Part shown: piece by piece, positions 49,577 to 62,296 of the stretch
How the letters are laid out: the number at the start of each line of letters is the position of its first letter
Numbering within the stretch: position 1 is the first letter of the stretch
Origin: Pohlia nutans
Taxonomy: Eukaryota; Streptophyta; Bryopsida; Bryales; Mniaceae
Assembly (NCBI GenBank): GCA_022496805.1
Contig: CM040088.1
Coordinates: forward strand, 6,913,001 to 6,977,000
Length of the DNA: 64,000 nucleotides
Direction: 5' to 3'
The notes under the pieces: generated by a model
What the model saw: the letters and a program-made list of their open reading frames with translations, nothing else
What the model was told of the DNA's origin: nothing
Databases searched by the model: none
Position numbers and translations under genes: made by a program

Positions 49577-52215
49577 GTTTTCAAACTGCCGACCTAGTAA
49601 GCACGCAGCTACTTGTGTAAATACTTTTGCTGTGCATAGGATGACTTTATGCTTTGATCTTTGAGTGGTAATAACTTATGTGCTTATTAGGGTTTGAGAT
49701 GTGAATTCCTCTGTCAATTCCAAAACACATGCAACCAGTGTAAGTTGCGAGTGAATTCGGGTCTATTAGCACGTTCTCGGAGACGGGAAAAGTTGGAACC
49801 CTAAAATTTGCTGTAGAGTAGATTTCATCAAGAAACTCATGAGGATTATGCTTCTGGGAACGTAGCTGGCAATCACATTTTCAAACCTCTATTCATATCA
49901 TAAAACAATCATTCTTGAGTTTTGCAATGAAAGTCGCCTGTGAAGTAGCAGAAATATAAGTTCTTCCTTTTCTTCATTTCCTGTGAATGTGTGAGGCAAC
50001 CAATGAACTTGATCTTGAAGATAACAGAAGTCTTGTTAATGTGGCACCTTGTTTCTCGGTTGTTCTAAGTTGTATCATTGAATCTGAAGGAGAACAAATG
50101 TTGTATCACTAATCATGCGTGCGGCTTGTGAGATGAGATGATTAGTGACCGATTCCCATTCAGAGAGCAAAAACCTACTCATGACCAAGGTGATGGCCAG
50201 GGTGAAATGAAATAGTGTGCTTAACTTTTGGAGTGCTTCTCAACCGCTTGTGAATCATTCTCCTAAGAAAAGTTCTCATTTGGACACCTACAAAATTTTC
50301 AATTAAATGTAGGGACTCTAAAAATTGCCGTTGTTTTTTTTGTTGAATATAGTTCTTGTTATTAGATTAGGCAAATTTTGATACGTTCTTGTTGGCGAAT
50401 GGGAGAGGATTTAATACTTTAAACAATGTGTTATTTGGATACTCTTCTAAAAAAGGAATATTTTACAATGTAGAGATTGTATGGTATTATGATTCTATTG
50501 CATAAATTCCAAGTTGCAAAAAGGTCTATATTTCCAGGCTTTAGACGTTCAAGGGTTAATGTATAAATATGAAAATGCATTTTTTCATTGTTATGTTAGT
50601 TTTCATATGCTACATTCGCCATTTGCCAACAAGAACATATCAAAATTTGGTGTTTTGCATCAACATATCAAAATAAGGTGTTTTGCAATTTAGAAATGGG
50701 AGTTTGATCAAGGACATATTTTTCCTAGATAGAGTTCTAGAAATCATGAATAAGCAAAGTGATTCCATATTTTTTTTGCTAATAGAATTTTCTTTACAAT
50801 TTTTCAAATTGTAAAATTTGTCAAACCCCCTATTTGTGTCCTAAAATTATTTTAAATCGATAATGGGTTGACACTAAATTGATATATGGGCTGTCCACCA
50901 CTCTATCCAAAATATAGCAAATGCAAGAAGCCAGTTGGTTGATGTTGATCTCCCAAAAATGGTTTAGGTCGGTATATGATATGGTTCTTGAGGTGTCTTA
51001 GTTTATGGTATTTCTAACTTCATCACATTCTATAATAGTAGGGTTCTACATTTCCTAGGTCCCTATTGCTTCATTTGATTTTTATTGATATGGTAACTTT
51101 TCTTGTGAAATATGACACTTGCCATTATATGAGGGAAATTAGTAGGAGTCAAGCAAGTAAAACAAACTTAGATGTGAAAACAAAGAGCATCTAAGACTAT
51201 TGGAGAGAATCTTGGAAACTTTTGTAGGGGTACAAAGTCTAGGGCTTAACAATGTTGTATAGTGATGAAGTTTTAATATGACGAAATTTTACTTTAGGAG
51301 TGGAGATGCTCTTAGGTACATCTGCAAGTCTTAGGCAATCCTAGAGGTCCTCAAATTTGGCAGTGGTTGGTCCAGAATGACCTTAAACTACCTAGGTGAT
51401 AGCTAAGAGGTGGATTCCGTTTAGGAGTACTTATTAGCAATTTAGTACCAAAGAAGGCAGTGGTTTGATTCTGATCGGATGCACGTCGTGAGGGCTAATA
51501 CTTCCTTGTTTGATAGGAATCCCAAACATGATGGGGATTGCTCTTGGGCCTCATGTCATAGTTGGGGGTGTCGCTCTTTTGTTGGAAATGATTAGGAGCT
51601 TTGGATCTAGTTCAGATATTGTAGGAAGAAAAATCCAAAAAAATCGTGGGGGAGCACTGGAAATGTGTTCTCTTTGTTCACAGTGTGATGTTTGTAATCT
51701 GTTATTGTGCAATGGAAATAAAACATCTATTTGTTTCCAAAAGAAATAAAAATTTAGTAGTGACAAGTGTATGAAAATGTGAGTTGGAGTATTATGTTCT
51801 CTGCATCTAAAAGGAACACCTTCACTTAGGGCCGTTTTATATGACTTGTGAAGGCCAATTTGGAGCGCGAATCCTCGTATGTGATAGGTTTAATGCACGA
51901 AATCAACCCCAAGGCCTTTGCATGATGGTGTCAAGGCCATTTCCTGAAATTCATATTCTAATGCACTAAAGACAAAATCTGATATGGCCCCAAGGAAGAA
52001 AATTGGGTACAAAAATGGACTTCCAATTCACTTCCCTTAAGGCCGTGTTAGAGCTTCTTTCCTTCTTGGCCTGAGCCACTATTTCCTGTGAATTGACTTT
52101 AGCTTTAGCGTGTCATGTAAAGCGGCTTTTACTTGATTTCTTCACAAGCACATAGTGCTGTATTTCATCGTCAGAGCTCGTTCTCTTTACGTAACCCTAA
52201 GAGGTCCTTACACGT
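49577..52215. other. Gene-free interval after the TAXIMIN-like gene
   Basis: Moderately AT-rich. Contains an orphan right TTAA end (GACGTTCAAGGGTTAA ending 50,559) and a 79-codon plus frame at 51,510-51,749 of no known family. Nothing else supported. Confidence 0.4.
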
Positions 52216-52491
52216 CATCAGGAATTTAGGACCTCACTGATTTTTAACGATTTCTATTAGATATTTGATATTTCATGGGTGCATGCATTTTTTGCACGGA
52301 TTTCGCGCTAATCTTGCACTGAATTCACACGAATTCTACATTCATTCTTTTCGTTATCTAACAAAGTGCAGAATCCCTGTGGAATTAGGGCGAAATTCAT
52401 GAAGAATTCGTGTAAAAATGTACAAACCCATGAAATATCAGATGTTGCACGGAAATCGTTTAAAATCTGTGGGGTCCTAAATTCCTGATGG
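52216..52491. mobile_element. Foldback MITE with arms of about 80 bases
   Basis: Left CATCAGGAATTTAGGACCTC and right GGGTCCTAAATTCCTGATG are inverted. Pairing continues through GATTTTTAACGATTTC / GAAATCGTTTAAAATC and GATATTTCATGGGT / ACCCATGAAATATC. The transcript would form a long hairpin. Target duplication not resolved. Confidence 0.75.
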
Positions 52492-53019
52492 TGTCTACAA
52501 TGCATACGATACCTACATGTAAAAGCTCTTTATCGTGTGTGCAAAGTTTCGTAGTTAATTCAATTCTTGATCAAATGATATCTATTGCTCACACAGAGCT
52601 TCAGATTGCAAGTTAGAGTCTGTTGTAAGATGGACTAATTTAATTCATAAATGTCCCAAAATTTTATGCCCATATAAAGAGACAACATCCTTAATGTGAT
52701 ATCTACATTTAGCACTAAAAAGAACGATTATAATCTTTAAAATCAACAATATTTTTCAAAAGTAACCAATGGGAATTGAAAGATTCTTTGATATATCGGT
52801 AACTAATGAGAGCTGATTCATTTGGTGCATAACATTCAGTAGCAATGGGTAGGTGTGCCTTTCAGCTTCATCTAGCACCGGATGAACAATTATATACATA
52901 GATGAACAAAGTCCAAGAAAGGGAGGACAAATGGCACTCATGTTGGAAATGAAGGTCCATTCAAAAATTATATTAATAGAGTGATGTGTATTAGTAATTA
53001 TATTGAACTATTGACGCAT

Positions 53020-53275
53020 GAGACCACTGACACTGCCTTGTAAGGCCATCATTGCATGAACAATATCAATACAATCTCTTATATGGCCATACAAGGGAGT
53101 GACCAAATTTCTTATATAGTAACCTTATAAGAAATTGTATTGATATTGTTCATGCATTAATGAGACCATTGTCTTGTAAAATGTAACTGATTATATTGAT
53201 ATTGTTCATGCATGACACCACTGTCTTGAAACGTGTAATTAATTATATTAATATTGTTCATTGAGACCATTGTCT
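53020..53275. repeat. Hairpin plus three direct copies of a TATTGATATTGTTCATGCAT motif
   Basis: TGCATGAACAATATCAATAC (53,054) is the complement of GTATTGATATTGTTCATGCA (53,138), forming a hairpin with a loop of about 60 bases. The same motif followed by GAGACCA.TGTCTTG recurs at about 53,192 and 53,248. Confidence 0.65.
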
Positions 53276-54640
53276 TCCTCACTTACAACTGTTCGTTCTC
53301 TCAACTTGCAACTTTATGTAAACCAAGGTCGCTACTGATTGTTCTATCCATATGATGATGAATATTTGTGATATTTGCTTGGGGCTCAAGGCATAGCCAA
53401 TGAAGGCTACTAAATGTTATTTGCTTCAAGAGTGCCATAGTGTCAATAGTAAATTCCTCTATGATGAAAATATATAACATCTTATTGAAGTGTTGAAAAA
53501 ATACAAAACAACTTGCATTGTGATTCCTTTCCATTTGTTAAAACACTCATCTTCAAATTCCATACTATACCTTTTACTCAAAAAGTGGGATCAAAACAAG
53601 TGCAGGTTTCACCGATTGCTCAAGATATTTGCACTTTCATGGTTTCTCATCTTTCTTTAGAATCCCATAAAGGTAGTTGGACCCTAAATTTACCCCTAAA
53701 ATGAATGTAATATGTTCATTTCAAGGGATGATTTTAGGTGCACATACGTTAACACAATTAAGTAATTTTTTTTGTTTCCAACATGTTAGCTTCTTGCGCA
53801 TATGCACACTTTTGTACTGATGTTGTGCACATAACCCTATTCTCTTTGGTGTAGAATGAGTTTTCAATTGATCTCACTAGCACAAACCCCGTTTGAAACA
53901 ACATGTTCAAAAACCATTATGAAATAAACAACATTGGGATGTTTCTACTTTCCGGTCGGTTAAAACATCTTAATTTTGTTTAAACCAATGGTTTGTACTA
54001 GTATCTAAATCTAAACAATCACAAGGTAACCTAGAAATCCACATAAGTTGACCTCTAAAATAAAAGCACTGTGTTCATTTCAGGAGATGATTTTAGGTGC
54101 ATATACCTTAGGTAACTCTGTCTCATTATAGCCTGCTCAATGGCAATTGATCAACAACAATCCTGGCCATTCCTTCTGCGCAATTTGATTGTACCGAATA
54201 GGGTGCAATGTTACTCTTCTTTTCTCTAAGTACTATCCCCTCACAGGATTTTGGAATTTTGGAATTTTTTTTCTTCTAAAATCACCTCCTATCCAAATCT
54301 CTCTGGCGAAATCAAATAATGGTTTTCCTTTGAAGCAAAAGAAAACTCGTGCTAACTAAGAACTGCCCACAGTGATCACAAGACACCATTCAAAACCATC
54401 TCGCACTTCCAAGCACACCCTAAGTAGACTGAACTTCAAAGCACACCAGTACCACCAATCAACAAAATGATCAATCAAGAGAATTATAAACATGATGCTC
54501 AAATTGAACACCAGATTAATTAACTATTGCCAAAAATGGTTCAATCGTTCTTTGAAATGTACAAAAGCCGGAGTAAGTGCAGAGCTAATCTGTGGTAGAT
54601 ATATATACATATACCAGAATTAAGTCCGTTTTGATCTAAT
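53276..54640. other. Gene-free interval
   Basis: Contains two related blocks about 360 bases apart (TTCATTTCAAGGGATGATTT near 53,717 and TTCATTTCAGGAGATGATTT near 54,074, each followed by TAGGTGCA.ATAC). Otherwise nothing recognised. Confidence 0.4.
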
Positions 54641-54643
54641 ATA

Positions 54644-54928
54644 TCAATACTGTACACGGCGTGTAGAGGACTGAGGTCTGGTGGAGGACACGCTTTCCAG
54701 AAGCTGCAGGATGAGAGCCACCGTGAAGCCCACGATGAGGATGCCCACCAAGCCGTTGAAAAACAAGCGCGCCACGAAGTACATGACGCACATCACCATG
54801 GCGGACTGAAAGAAATGCTCACCCTCCATCGCGCCGCTGTTTGGCCCTCGGTACACCACTTCCGATGGCCTCCCGTTTCGTGTGTTCATCCAGTAATGCT
54901 CTTGCACTCCCCCATAGTAACTCTCCAT
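54644..54928 (-). CDS. Small membrane protein, 94 residues, unknown function
   Basis: A single-exon frame on the minus strand with higher GC than its surroundings. The N-terminal half is hydrophilic, Tyr/Gly-rich (MESYYGGVQEHYWMNTRNGR). The second half holds one or two membrane helices (SAMVMCVMYFVARLFFNGLV, then GILIVGFTVALILQLL), followed by a Ser/Arg tail. I do not recognise a family. The chosen start is the first ATG after the tandem leader repeats. The compositional island, the intact frame and an organised 5' region favour a real gene. Confidence 0.6.
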   Translation of the reverse strand: MESYYGGVQEHYWMNTRNGRPSEVVYRGPNSGAMEGEHFFQSAMVMCVMYFVARLFFNGLVGILIVGFTVALILQLLESVSSTRPQSSTRRVQY

Positions 54929-54944
54929 GATATATGATCGATAT

Positions 54945-55165
54945 CAATTGATCTGCAAGTCGTCTAGCTCCAAAACAAAGCAATCGTCCGCCTAGCTTGA
55001 TCGAATGATCTGCAAGAGATTCAAAAGAGAGCAATCGTCCGCCTAGCTTGGTCGAATGAACTGCAAGAGCTCCAAAAGAGAGCAATTGTCCGCCTAGCTT
55101 GATCGGTCGATATCAAATGATCTGCACGAGATTCAAAAGAGAGAAATTGTCCGCCCAGCTAGCTT
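54945..55165 (-). repeat. Tandem leader repeats upstream of the small membrane protein
   Basis: Four imperfect copies of a unit of about 55-60 bases built on AAGAGAGCAATCGTCCGCCT, then AGCTTGATCGA. The array starts about 20 bases upstream of the ATG, so it lies in the 5' leader or core promoter of the minus-strand gene. Confidence 0.75.
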
Positions 55166-55169
55166 GATC

Positions 55170-56365
55170 GATCAGGTTCTAGATCGATCTCCAGTCGTGT
55201 CAAATCAATCCTAGACACGAAGAGCCTTACTGCAGATTCTAGTATGTACAGACTGAGCTAGAATTAGTGGAACAATCGACAAATTAAGTGAAGGCGCTGA
55301 ATGGGCTGTGAGGTGTTGTGGTTCAAAACGCAATTGATCAAATACATGGTGATGGTGCATAGGAACAACAGTGAGAATTATACCTGACATGATGAATGGG
55401 TCTCATTTGTTTTTCATTTGTTTTGCAGTCTAGTCACGAGGACACGTACGAAGAAGGCCGTGTGGTCCCGAGAAACTGCCCACCCACGCCAGCCGCCCCC
55501 CGCTAGCTGGCGTAATAAGACTGGAGACTGCTTGACTTTTAGTATTTTACAGAATGATCTAGATGTTTGTGGGATGATCTTTCTTCCTGTTTGAGAAATT
55601 GTGTCTCAGTAGACAGTCGGTAGGTCCCATATGTACACCTTAACCTCCGTATGACTCTGACATACTTTGAATGTGTGCCAAGTGTTCACAAGATGGACAA
55701 AAGAGTTCGTTTTCATACCCTCTTTATAATAATCCTCTCTATAAGGACATTCTAGAATATCTTGTACACTTGGGACTAGCCATTTTTTTTTTGTTTTTTT
55801 AATTGATTGAAAAACATATAGCGAGGTAGGGAAAAAATAGATAGAATTATATATACGTATACGTGTGAGTTCATCCATTAAATTATCTATTATTAGGTAC
55901 TTTCATCCAAATATTGGCTATTCTATAAAGATATTTGAGACGATTTTATCTACTATTTTGCCTATTTTTTTTAGTGTAAAAGTAGCCACTCCCAATATCA
56001 AGTAAGAATTTTTGCCTATAAAAATTTGGCTACTTGAAACACTATCATTGATAGTGGCACACTTGTCATACATTCAAACTATGTAATTGTGAAAAAGTTG
56101 GGATCCAAGTGATCATATTCAAGAGGTTCAAGTGTGTAGGACTTTCAATGAATTATTTGAAAACTTCTAGAAAAGAATGTTTAGCACTTGTACTAAGGTG
56201 GATATACCCATTACCAACGAACACTTGATTCCGGTAGCGCACATTCTGAACATAAATGTATACCTTGGTAAATGAGGGCGATTTTGTTAAATGAATGGTA
56301 ATTATGGATATGAGCCTGCTTTAATGAAAAGAAGAAAATTTGCATTCTGTTTTTAGTTCATACAT
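55170..56365. other. Gene-free interval
   Basis: Includes a C-rich patch (CACCCACGCCAGCCGCCCCC near 55,480) that could belong to the promoter of the membrane-protein gene. Beyond it the DNA is AT-rich with no supported feature. Confidence 0.4.
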
Positions 56366-56942
56366 TTAACCCTTAACTGCCTGGGTGTCCATTTTTTGGA
56401 CGATATACACATTTCATCCATGTTTTCTCATTCGTCATGCACTTTTTGCAGTGTGGATTTTTTACTATAGATTTATGGGCAGTTAGCTTCATGCATGTGT
56501 GATCCAATTAGAAAGGGGATGATTTATGAAAATTTTATCCCTAATTTCATGTTGTAGTGATTCACCCAAAATTTCGAAGATTTCAGTGTAAAAGTGCTCT
56601 TGAAAAAGTCAACCCATAAAATTAAGCAGCCAAAAAATCTCCAAAAATCATTACACTTAGAGTATTACATTTCAATCAATCACAACAGTTTTCATCCATA
56701 GATTGTCAATATTTTATTTGTAATTGAATTACAAAAGAATTTCAAATTTTGAGTTTCAAATTTTATAAAAAAAATATTGGTGATAGCAATCATAGATCTA
56801 ACCGTATGGATAGAATCTAAAATTCATATCGTACAACTTTTATTCATACATCAAGTTCAAAATATCCCTCTTAGTTGTATTTTATAATGCATCTTTGTAA
56901 AACTGCTGAATTTGGAGAGGGCTCTAGGCATTTAGGGGTTAA
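56366..56942 (+). mobile_element. TTAA element, family B, copy 1 (577 bp)
   Basis: TTAACCCTTAACTGCCTGG on the left, GCATTTAGGGGTTAA on the right. Collinear along its whole length, and equal in length, with 58,471-59,047 (shared blocks such as TTAGCTTCATGCATGTGTGA / TTAGCTTCGTGCATGTGTGA). Non-coding. Confidence 0.8.
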
Positions 56943-56983
56943 GAGTTTCACACTAAGGGTAATGAAACAATGGGATTTGAATT

Positions 56984-57515
56984 TTAACCCTATAACGTCC
57001 CGATTCAACATTGTTTTCAAATATTCGTTATAAAATGTTCGATGAAAAACAAAAATGGAGTTGATGTACAAAGAAAAGTTGTAAATGTCAATGTGAAGAT
57101 AACATCTGTACGGTTGTATTCATCATGTTTTTTATTTATATTTTTTGATTATTTTTTCAAGGTTTTCTCTTGAAATTCAATTTAAAATCCCAAATTAATA
57201 CAAAAAAATTTAAAAATATTGTAATGAAATTGGAATAACATGCACTATGAGATGATATGGTTTTCATCATTTGATTCTACTTATTTTGGAAAATCACGTT
57301 TGAACTAAGAATGAAATTTGACATAAACCAATTGTGTTGTTTTTCAAAAAATCATAATATGTTATGTTGAAGATCTATATTGTACAAATGATAGTAGACA
57401 TGCACAAGAACCAAGTATTTTTTTATGGATGAACACTGTTCATGTATGTAACCATGAGAATAGTTTGAACGTGTTCATCATCCACTATGTGGACACAGGC
57501 GCCTCAAAGGGTTAA
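56984..57515 (+). mobile_element. TTAA element, family C, copy 2
   Basis: TTAACCCTATAACGTCCCG on the left, GGCGCCTCAAAGGGTTAA on the right. The interior is the reverse complement of 43,624-44,144. It starts only 41 bases after the preceding TTAA element ends. Confidence 0.7.
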
Positions 57516-58213
57516 TCCTTAGGGCTAAGAAGATTTTCAAATATAATCCATGGAAACATAAATATTCTCCTTACAGTTGAGAGGTTGTTGACATGAAGGA
57601 AAATATATAATATTTAAGGGGCAAGTATAGAGCAAAAAGATTCTACCGTATTGTTCCTGAAGATTTAAATACCATAACTATTAAAAATATGTGTTGAAAA
57701 AGCGACCTTTTAAATTGAGTTAGACTACAAAAAAAATTATCACCAATTATTTTAATAATCACGTAGTTGTGAACCTTTTGCAATTTAAAATTTAAAAAAA
57801 CTGCAATAAAATTTTTATAGGCCAATTTTAATTTTTTTTTGTTGTATATTTCATTTAACAATATATTGATGATAATAATGGTAGATTTAATTGGATTGAT
57901 CTATTTTAAATTCAAAATCTATTGTATGACTTATATTCATTTATCAACTTCAAATTTATTCCTCCAAGCCTTTTAGATCATTAGACATGCCTTTTGGGGG
58001 TGTGGATGGTGGAAAAAACGATCCTTTTGTCATATTAAAGTTTGGACAAATTAAGGTTTTGATAGGAATATTTTGTGAATATGCTCAAGTTGTTTTGGAA
58101 AGTAAGGATTTTAAAACCTATTTGAAAATCAAAACTATTTTTGGACAATTGGGATACTATAATTGGATTCCCGATTGGATTTCAACTGTTTAAATAGCAA
58201 GTACACTTAACCT
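57516..58213. other. AT-rich interval between TTAA elements
   Basis: AT-rich with no convincing gene. The 68-codon plus frame at 57,987-58,193 (MPFGGVDGGKNDPFVILKFG) has no recognised family. Confidence 0.35.
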
Positions 58214-59575
58214 TTAACCCTTTGGTGCCTAGGGTAGTTTTGGAAAAACTACGATTTTTTTGGTGATACTTTTTAAGACTTTCTCTATTGAAATTAGGGA
58301 TACTATTAATAGTATGAAATTGTATAAATGTAAGCATACTTAGCTTAATCAAACAAGTGTCAGTTAAATCTGGGTAAGATTGGACCGTTGGATTGGAAGA
58401 TTATAATATGTTTTTGAACCGTATAATGCACACTCAAAAATGAGATTTTGGAGGATGTGTGACTTCAAAGTTAACCCCTGACCGCCCAACCATGCATATT
58501 TTGCATGATGTACGGATTTGAACTCCGATTTCTCATCCATCATGCACTTTTTGTAGTGTGGATTTTTTTATTGAAACTTTTATGGGAAGTTAGCTTCGTG
58601 CATGTGTGATCCGATTAGAAAGGGGATGATTTGTGAAATTTTTATGCCTCGTTTTATGTTATAGTGTTCCACCCAAAATTTTGAAGATTTTAGTCTAAAA
58701 GTGCTCTTGAAAAAGTCAACTCATAAAATTAAGCAATCAAAAAATCTCCAAAAATCACTACACTTAGAGTATTACATTTCAACCCATCCCAAAAAATTTC
58801 ATTATTAGATTGTCAATATCTTATTCGTAATCATATTACAGAAGAACTCTAAATTTTAAGTTTGAAAATTTATACACAAATATTGGTGATAGCAATTGCA
58901 AATCTAACCGTATGGATAGAATCTAAAATTCATAATGTACAACTTTTGTTCATTCATCAAGTTGAAAATATCCCTCTTAGTTGCATTTTATAATGCATCT
59001 TTGAAAAACTGCCAAATCTAAAAAGGGTGAGAACGTTTAGGGGTTAAATAGAATTTGGGTTAAATTTCAACAATGACATGTGTCATCACTTCTCCATTGC
59101 AATTTTTCATGTCAAGATCAGATTCACATATAATTATTGTGAATTCTATAAGTGAGAGTGACTTATCTATATATGGTTTAGGACAAAAAATCATACGTTA
59201 AAATATGAAAGGGGTTGGTACATTGATCAGGATTGGAATACATACACTAATGGAACATGAACAAAAGAACACAATCCAAAAAATAAATACAAAATAACAA
59301 ACTTCCAAACACAAGAAATATTGCATAGTACATGTGTTGTGTTTGTAAGTATTTGCTATATTTTGAAGTGTTTGCAGTATTTTGGTGTTTTGTACATAGG
59401 TATTTGGATATCTAAGACAGTCTAATTCAAAAAGAGAAATTACATCATATACATAATCAAAAGTCACACATTTGAACTTTAGACACCAGATTGAGATGGT
59501 TGACAGATTTTATATCATTTCATTTTTTGGTGACCTAGTGACCACTTATTGGTTACCTGGGCACTAAAGGGTTAA
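58214..59575 (+). mobile_element. Outer TTAA element containing a nested TTAA element
   Basis: Left TTAACCCTTTGGTGCCTAGG and right CCTGGGCACTAAAGGGTTAA match as inverted repeats (17 of 20 positions). Family B copy 2 sits inside. Without it the element would be about 0.79 kb. No transposase. Confidence 0.75.
58471..59047 (+). mobile_element. TTAA element, family B, copy 2, nested (577 bp)
   Basis: TTAACCCCTGACCGCCCAAC to GAACGTTTAGGGGTTAA, the same length and order as 56,366-56,942 in the same orientation. The many single-base differences between the copies imply old insertions. Confidence 0.8.
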
Positions 59576-59820
59576 ACATCAAAGTAAGCGCATTGGGCTT
59601 AGTTTCTACAGAATCTTCGGACGAACCTCCAATGTAATTAATCAAAGTTGATTACGAGAAAAATGGGAAGGAGCTGTTGGCCTCGAGAAGCAAGATTGCT
59701 TGAAGAGTTTCAAATTTTCTTCAAGTGGTCAGAGTAGGCGGGAGATGGTCTTTACATGCGGGCGTAGTGATTGGAAGAAGCCGTAACCATCTGCCCAGAT
59801 GCTCAGACAAGGGATGATAT

Positions 59821-60217
59821 AAGGTAGAGGTGCCAGAAACCGTGCGAATTTCAGGTTTGCTTACTTGGGACAGTGGTGGAAAAAGTTTAGAATTTTTTGG
59901 TGGTCTGCAAAGTTAGTGCAAATCCATCCCAAAAAAAACACATTTTTTGAGTAAGTCTATAATTTCCTGTGAATTTCTGAGTGTGGAGTCATAGAGTGGC
60001 CATTAACCGTTCATAGGGTCCTGGTTTTCATGAGAGGTTGGATTATGAAAATAAAGCGCTTCTGCACCAATCAGAAGCCCTCAATTTTTCCAGGCATGGA
60101 CAAAATTAGAGCACTCTTGTACACTTTTTGAAACCAGGCTAGGTAAGTTTCTGGGACCTAGCCCTCAAGCCTACTGCTCGGTTTCAGGACCCGCTCGGTT
60201 TTCTGCACCTCTACCTT
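59821..60217. mobile_element. MITE with AAGGTAGAG termini
   Basis: Left AAGGTAGAGGTGCCAGAAAC, right complement AAGGTAGAGGTGCAGAAAAC: strong inverted repeats about 400 bases apart. The outermost bases match the MITE upstream of RPT5, suggesting one mobilising family. The interior is unrelated to it. Confidence 0.75.
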
Positions 60218-61024
60218 ATTTGATGCTCTATGTGCAAAAATGTTGTAGATACCTTACTGACTGCCCTAAAGCACCCTCTTGACGTTTTAAGGATTAATGG
60301 AGCATGCCTTTGCTATAAGAGATCAAAATCCGATAGTGGATTTTGACATAGATGTTGTATACTGTAAGGTATATTAATAGTAATATGGTGAGAATTACGG
60401 TAAGAGCTTTTGTTCACAACAAATTGCTAAATTGCCGCCTATTCAAACTTCGTCTTACAAAAGTTTGTGCACATTTTTATTTATTGAATCGAGTTTAGAA
60501 GTAAAACTAAACTACTTATGCTCTTCATACAATTTTGGCACGCTTTTTGGAGTTCTCTTCAATTTTATTCAAAATTTGAAAATCAAACAACTTGATGTTT
60601 ATATAGTTCATATACTAGTTTTATACACAAAGTAATGATTCCAAAACTTTACATAAGAATTTTTAGTACATAGATTGAAGGATGCAATTATATAAATGAG
60701 CTCCAAAGAAAACTTTGAGTACCACTTGTGAATAATCAGAAATGTGTGGTAGTATATTTACTATATATTGCTAGAAATTGACATATTTGCTATATTTTGG
60801 ACTATATACTATGTTCTTTGGAGAACCTCCTAGTGCTCAATTAATAATCATTTTTTTTAACATTGCATTCCTCTTCTTATTCTCCAAATCTATCATGATG
60901 CAATTGAGAGGATATTTTAAACAAACTAATGTTGTTTGGTTGTTTGCTCGTAATTGCATTAGTAGAATGGTGGTCTATAGGCACCAAGGAATAGTGTCAA
61001 ATTGTGATGCCCGAGGTCACTATT
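60218..61024. other. Gene-free interval
   Basis: AT-rich. The plus frame at 60,778-61,026 is hydrophobic and then basic but matches no family I know. Confidence 0.35.
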
Positions 61025-61180
61025 GATACTATATTGGCTAAGTAGCACTACGGTAGCACATGTGTATTACCCTAATATTTCCTATATATTAATATGAAAA
61101 GAGCATCCAAGGGGCCTAGATTACTCTTCAAGCCATGGAAAAATAGCAAAAATGCTGAAGTGTCTCTTGACGAAAAAAAA
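61025..61180. repeat. Dispersed repeat, copy 2 (partner near 4,160)
   Basis: Same order of blocks as 4,160-4,320, with small insertions. Followed 80 bases later by the second shared repeat. Confidence 0.6.
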
Positions 61181-61261
61181 CAAACACTAGTACAATGGTT
61201 TACAGACATTTTTATAAGCTCTCTTGCATTTTACAGCTCTTTTGTATTGTGAGTTTGTGAC

Positions 61262-61315
61262 AGTCATAAGGGCATGCACAGCCCTTCGCAACCTAAACGA
61301 CCCTCCACCAGGACG
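61262..61315 (+). repeat. Copy of the coding remnant at the left edge
   Basis: AGGGCATGCACAGCCCTT followed by CGCAACCTAAACGACCCTCCA, nearly identical to positions 38-80. It keeps the same reading frame for about 18 codons and then diverges. Confidence 0.6.
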
Positions 61316-61650
61316 GGTGCACATAGCTTGGGAGCGAAGGGCATTTCAGACCAATTAGTAAGGAACGTCATGTTGAATGTGTCAATGTCCGTGATGGGCC
61401 AACATTGCTTGCAGATTATTTTACGTTTTCCAATGCTCTGTCATTGTAACTTGCCCACCTTATACTACATGTTTGCTTGCCGATGTTGATGGGATGATGG
61501 GTATGTCCACCATCAACGCATTGCTTCACCAGTGAGTCAAATGAAATTGAGTATGATTTGGCTTCTACATCCCTGCGCGGATGTTGATGTCATAGTATTT
61601 GTTGAAACTGCAAAATTTCAAGAAATTTGCACTCTTCTAAGTCTACTTAT

Positions 61651-61882
61651 TTAACCCCTAAATGTCCCATGGGATTAGTATATACGCTGCCGTATAATTG
61701 GCATTTGCTACCAACACGAAGCTCTAAATTGGGATCTTAGTAGCTCACTAGAACCGCATTGATTTAAATTCCAACTTCTCTTTTGAACTCAAATCCATTA
61801 AGGTGTGAATCCATTCCAAATACAATCAAAATACACCATATTCTACTTGCCGCAAAGGCATGTTCAGACATTTAGGGGTTAA
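61651..61882. mobile_element. Short TTAA element (232 bp)
   Basis: TTAACCCCTAAATGTCCCA on the left, CAGACATTTAGGGGTTAA on the right, a 14-base inverted repeat with TTAA borders. Non-coding. Confidence 0.75.
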
Positions 61883-61910
61883 AATTTCAAATCCAACGTA
61901 GCTTAATACC

Positions 61911-62127
61911 GTACTTGGTCGTTAGGATTGGCGAAAAATAATTATAAGAAGAAAAACCCAAAGATAGAATTGTTTTGAAAAGAAAATTTCCTAAACAATT
62001 CTATTTTTTATGGTGAATAAAGAGAATCTTAGAGAATATTCATAAAATTTGACATTTGTTGAAAAAGTTTTTTTCAAAAAATTCAATATTTGACATGAGA
62101 TGCCGACCTTGACAATCAGGTCCAGTA
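61911..62127. mobile_element. Small MITE, family C1, copy 2
   Basis: TACTTGGTCGTTAGGATTGG at the left and the complementary CCGACCTTGACAATCAGGTC at the right. Shares interior with 34,880-35,066. Situated just after the short TTAA element. Confidence 0.55.
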
Positions 62128-62296
62128 GCTAGTTCAACGCTAATGTGTTGAATAATTTTGATTTTTGACTTTTGAATTTTGGTATTGCAAATATTTTTCA
62201 ATAGTTATTTTTTCACCATACTAAAAAAATTGATTTTTTTTTCCAAACTAACTTTTCAACTTCTAGTTCTTGAATTAATTTGTGTCACACTGGCTA

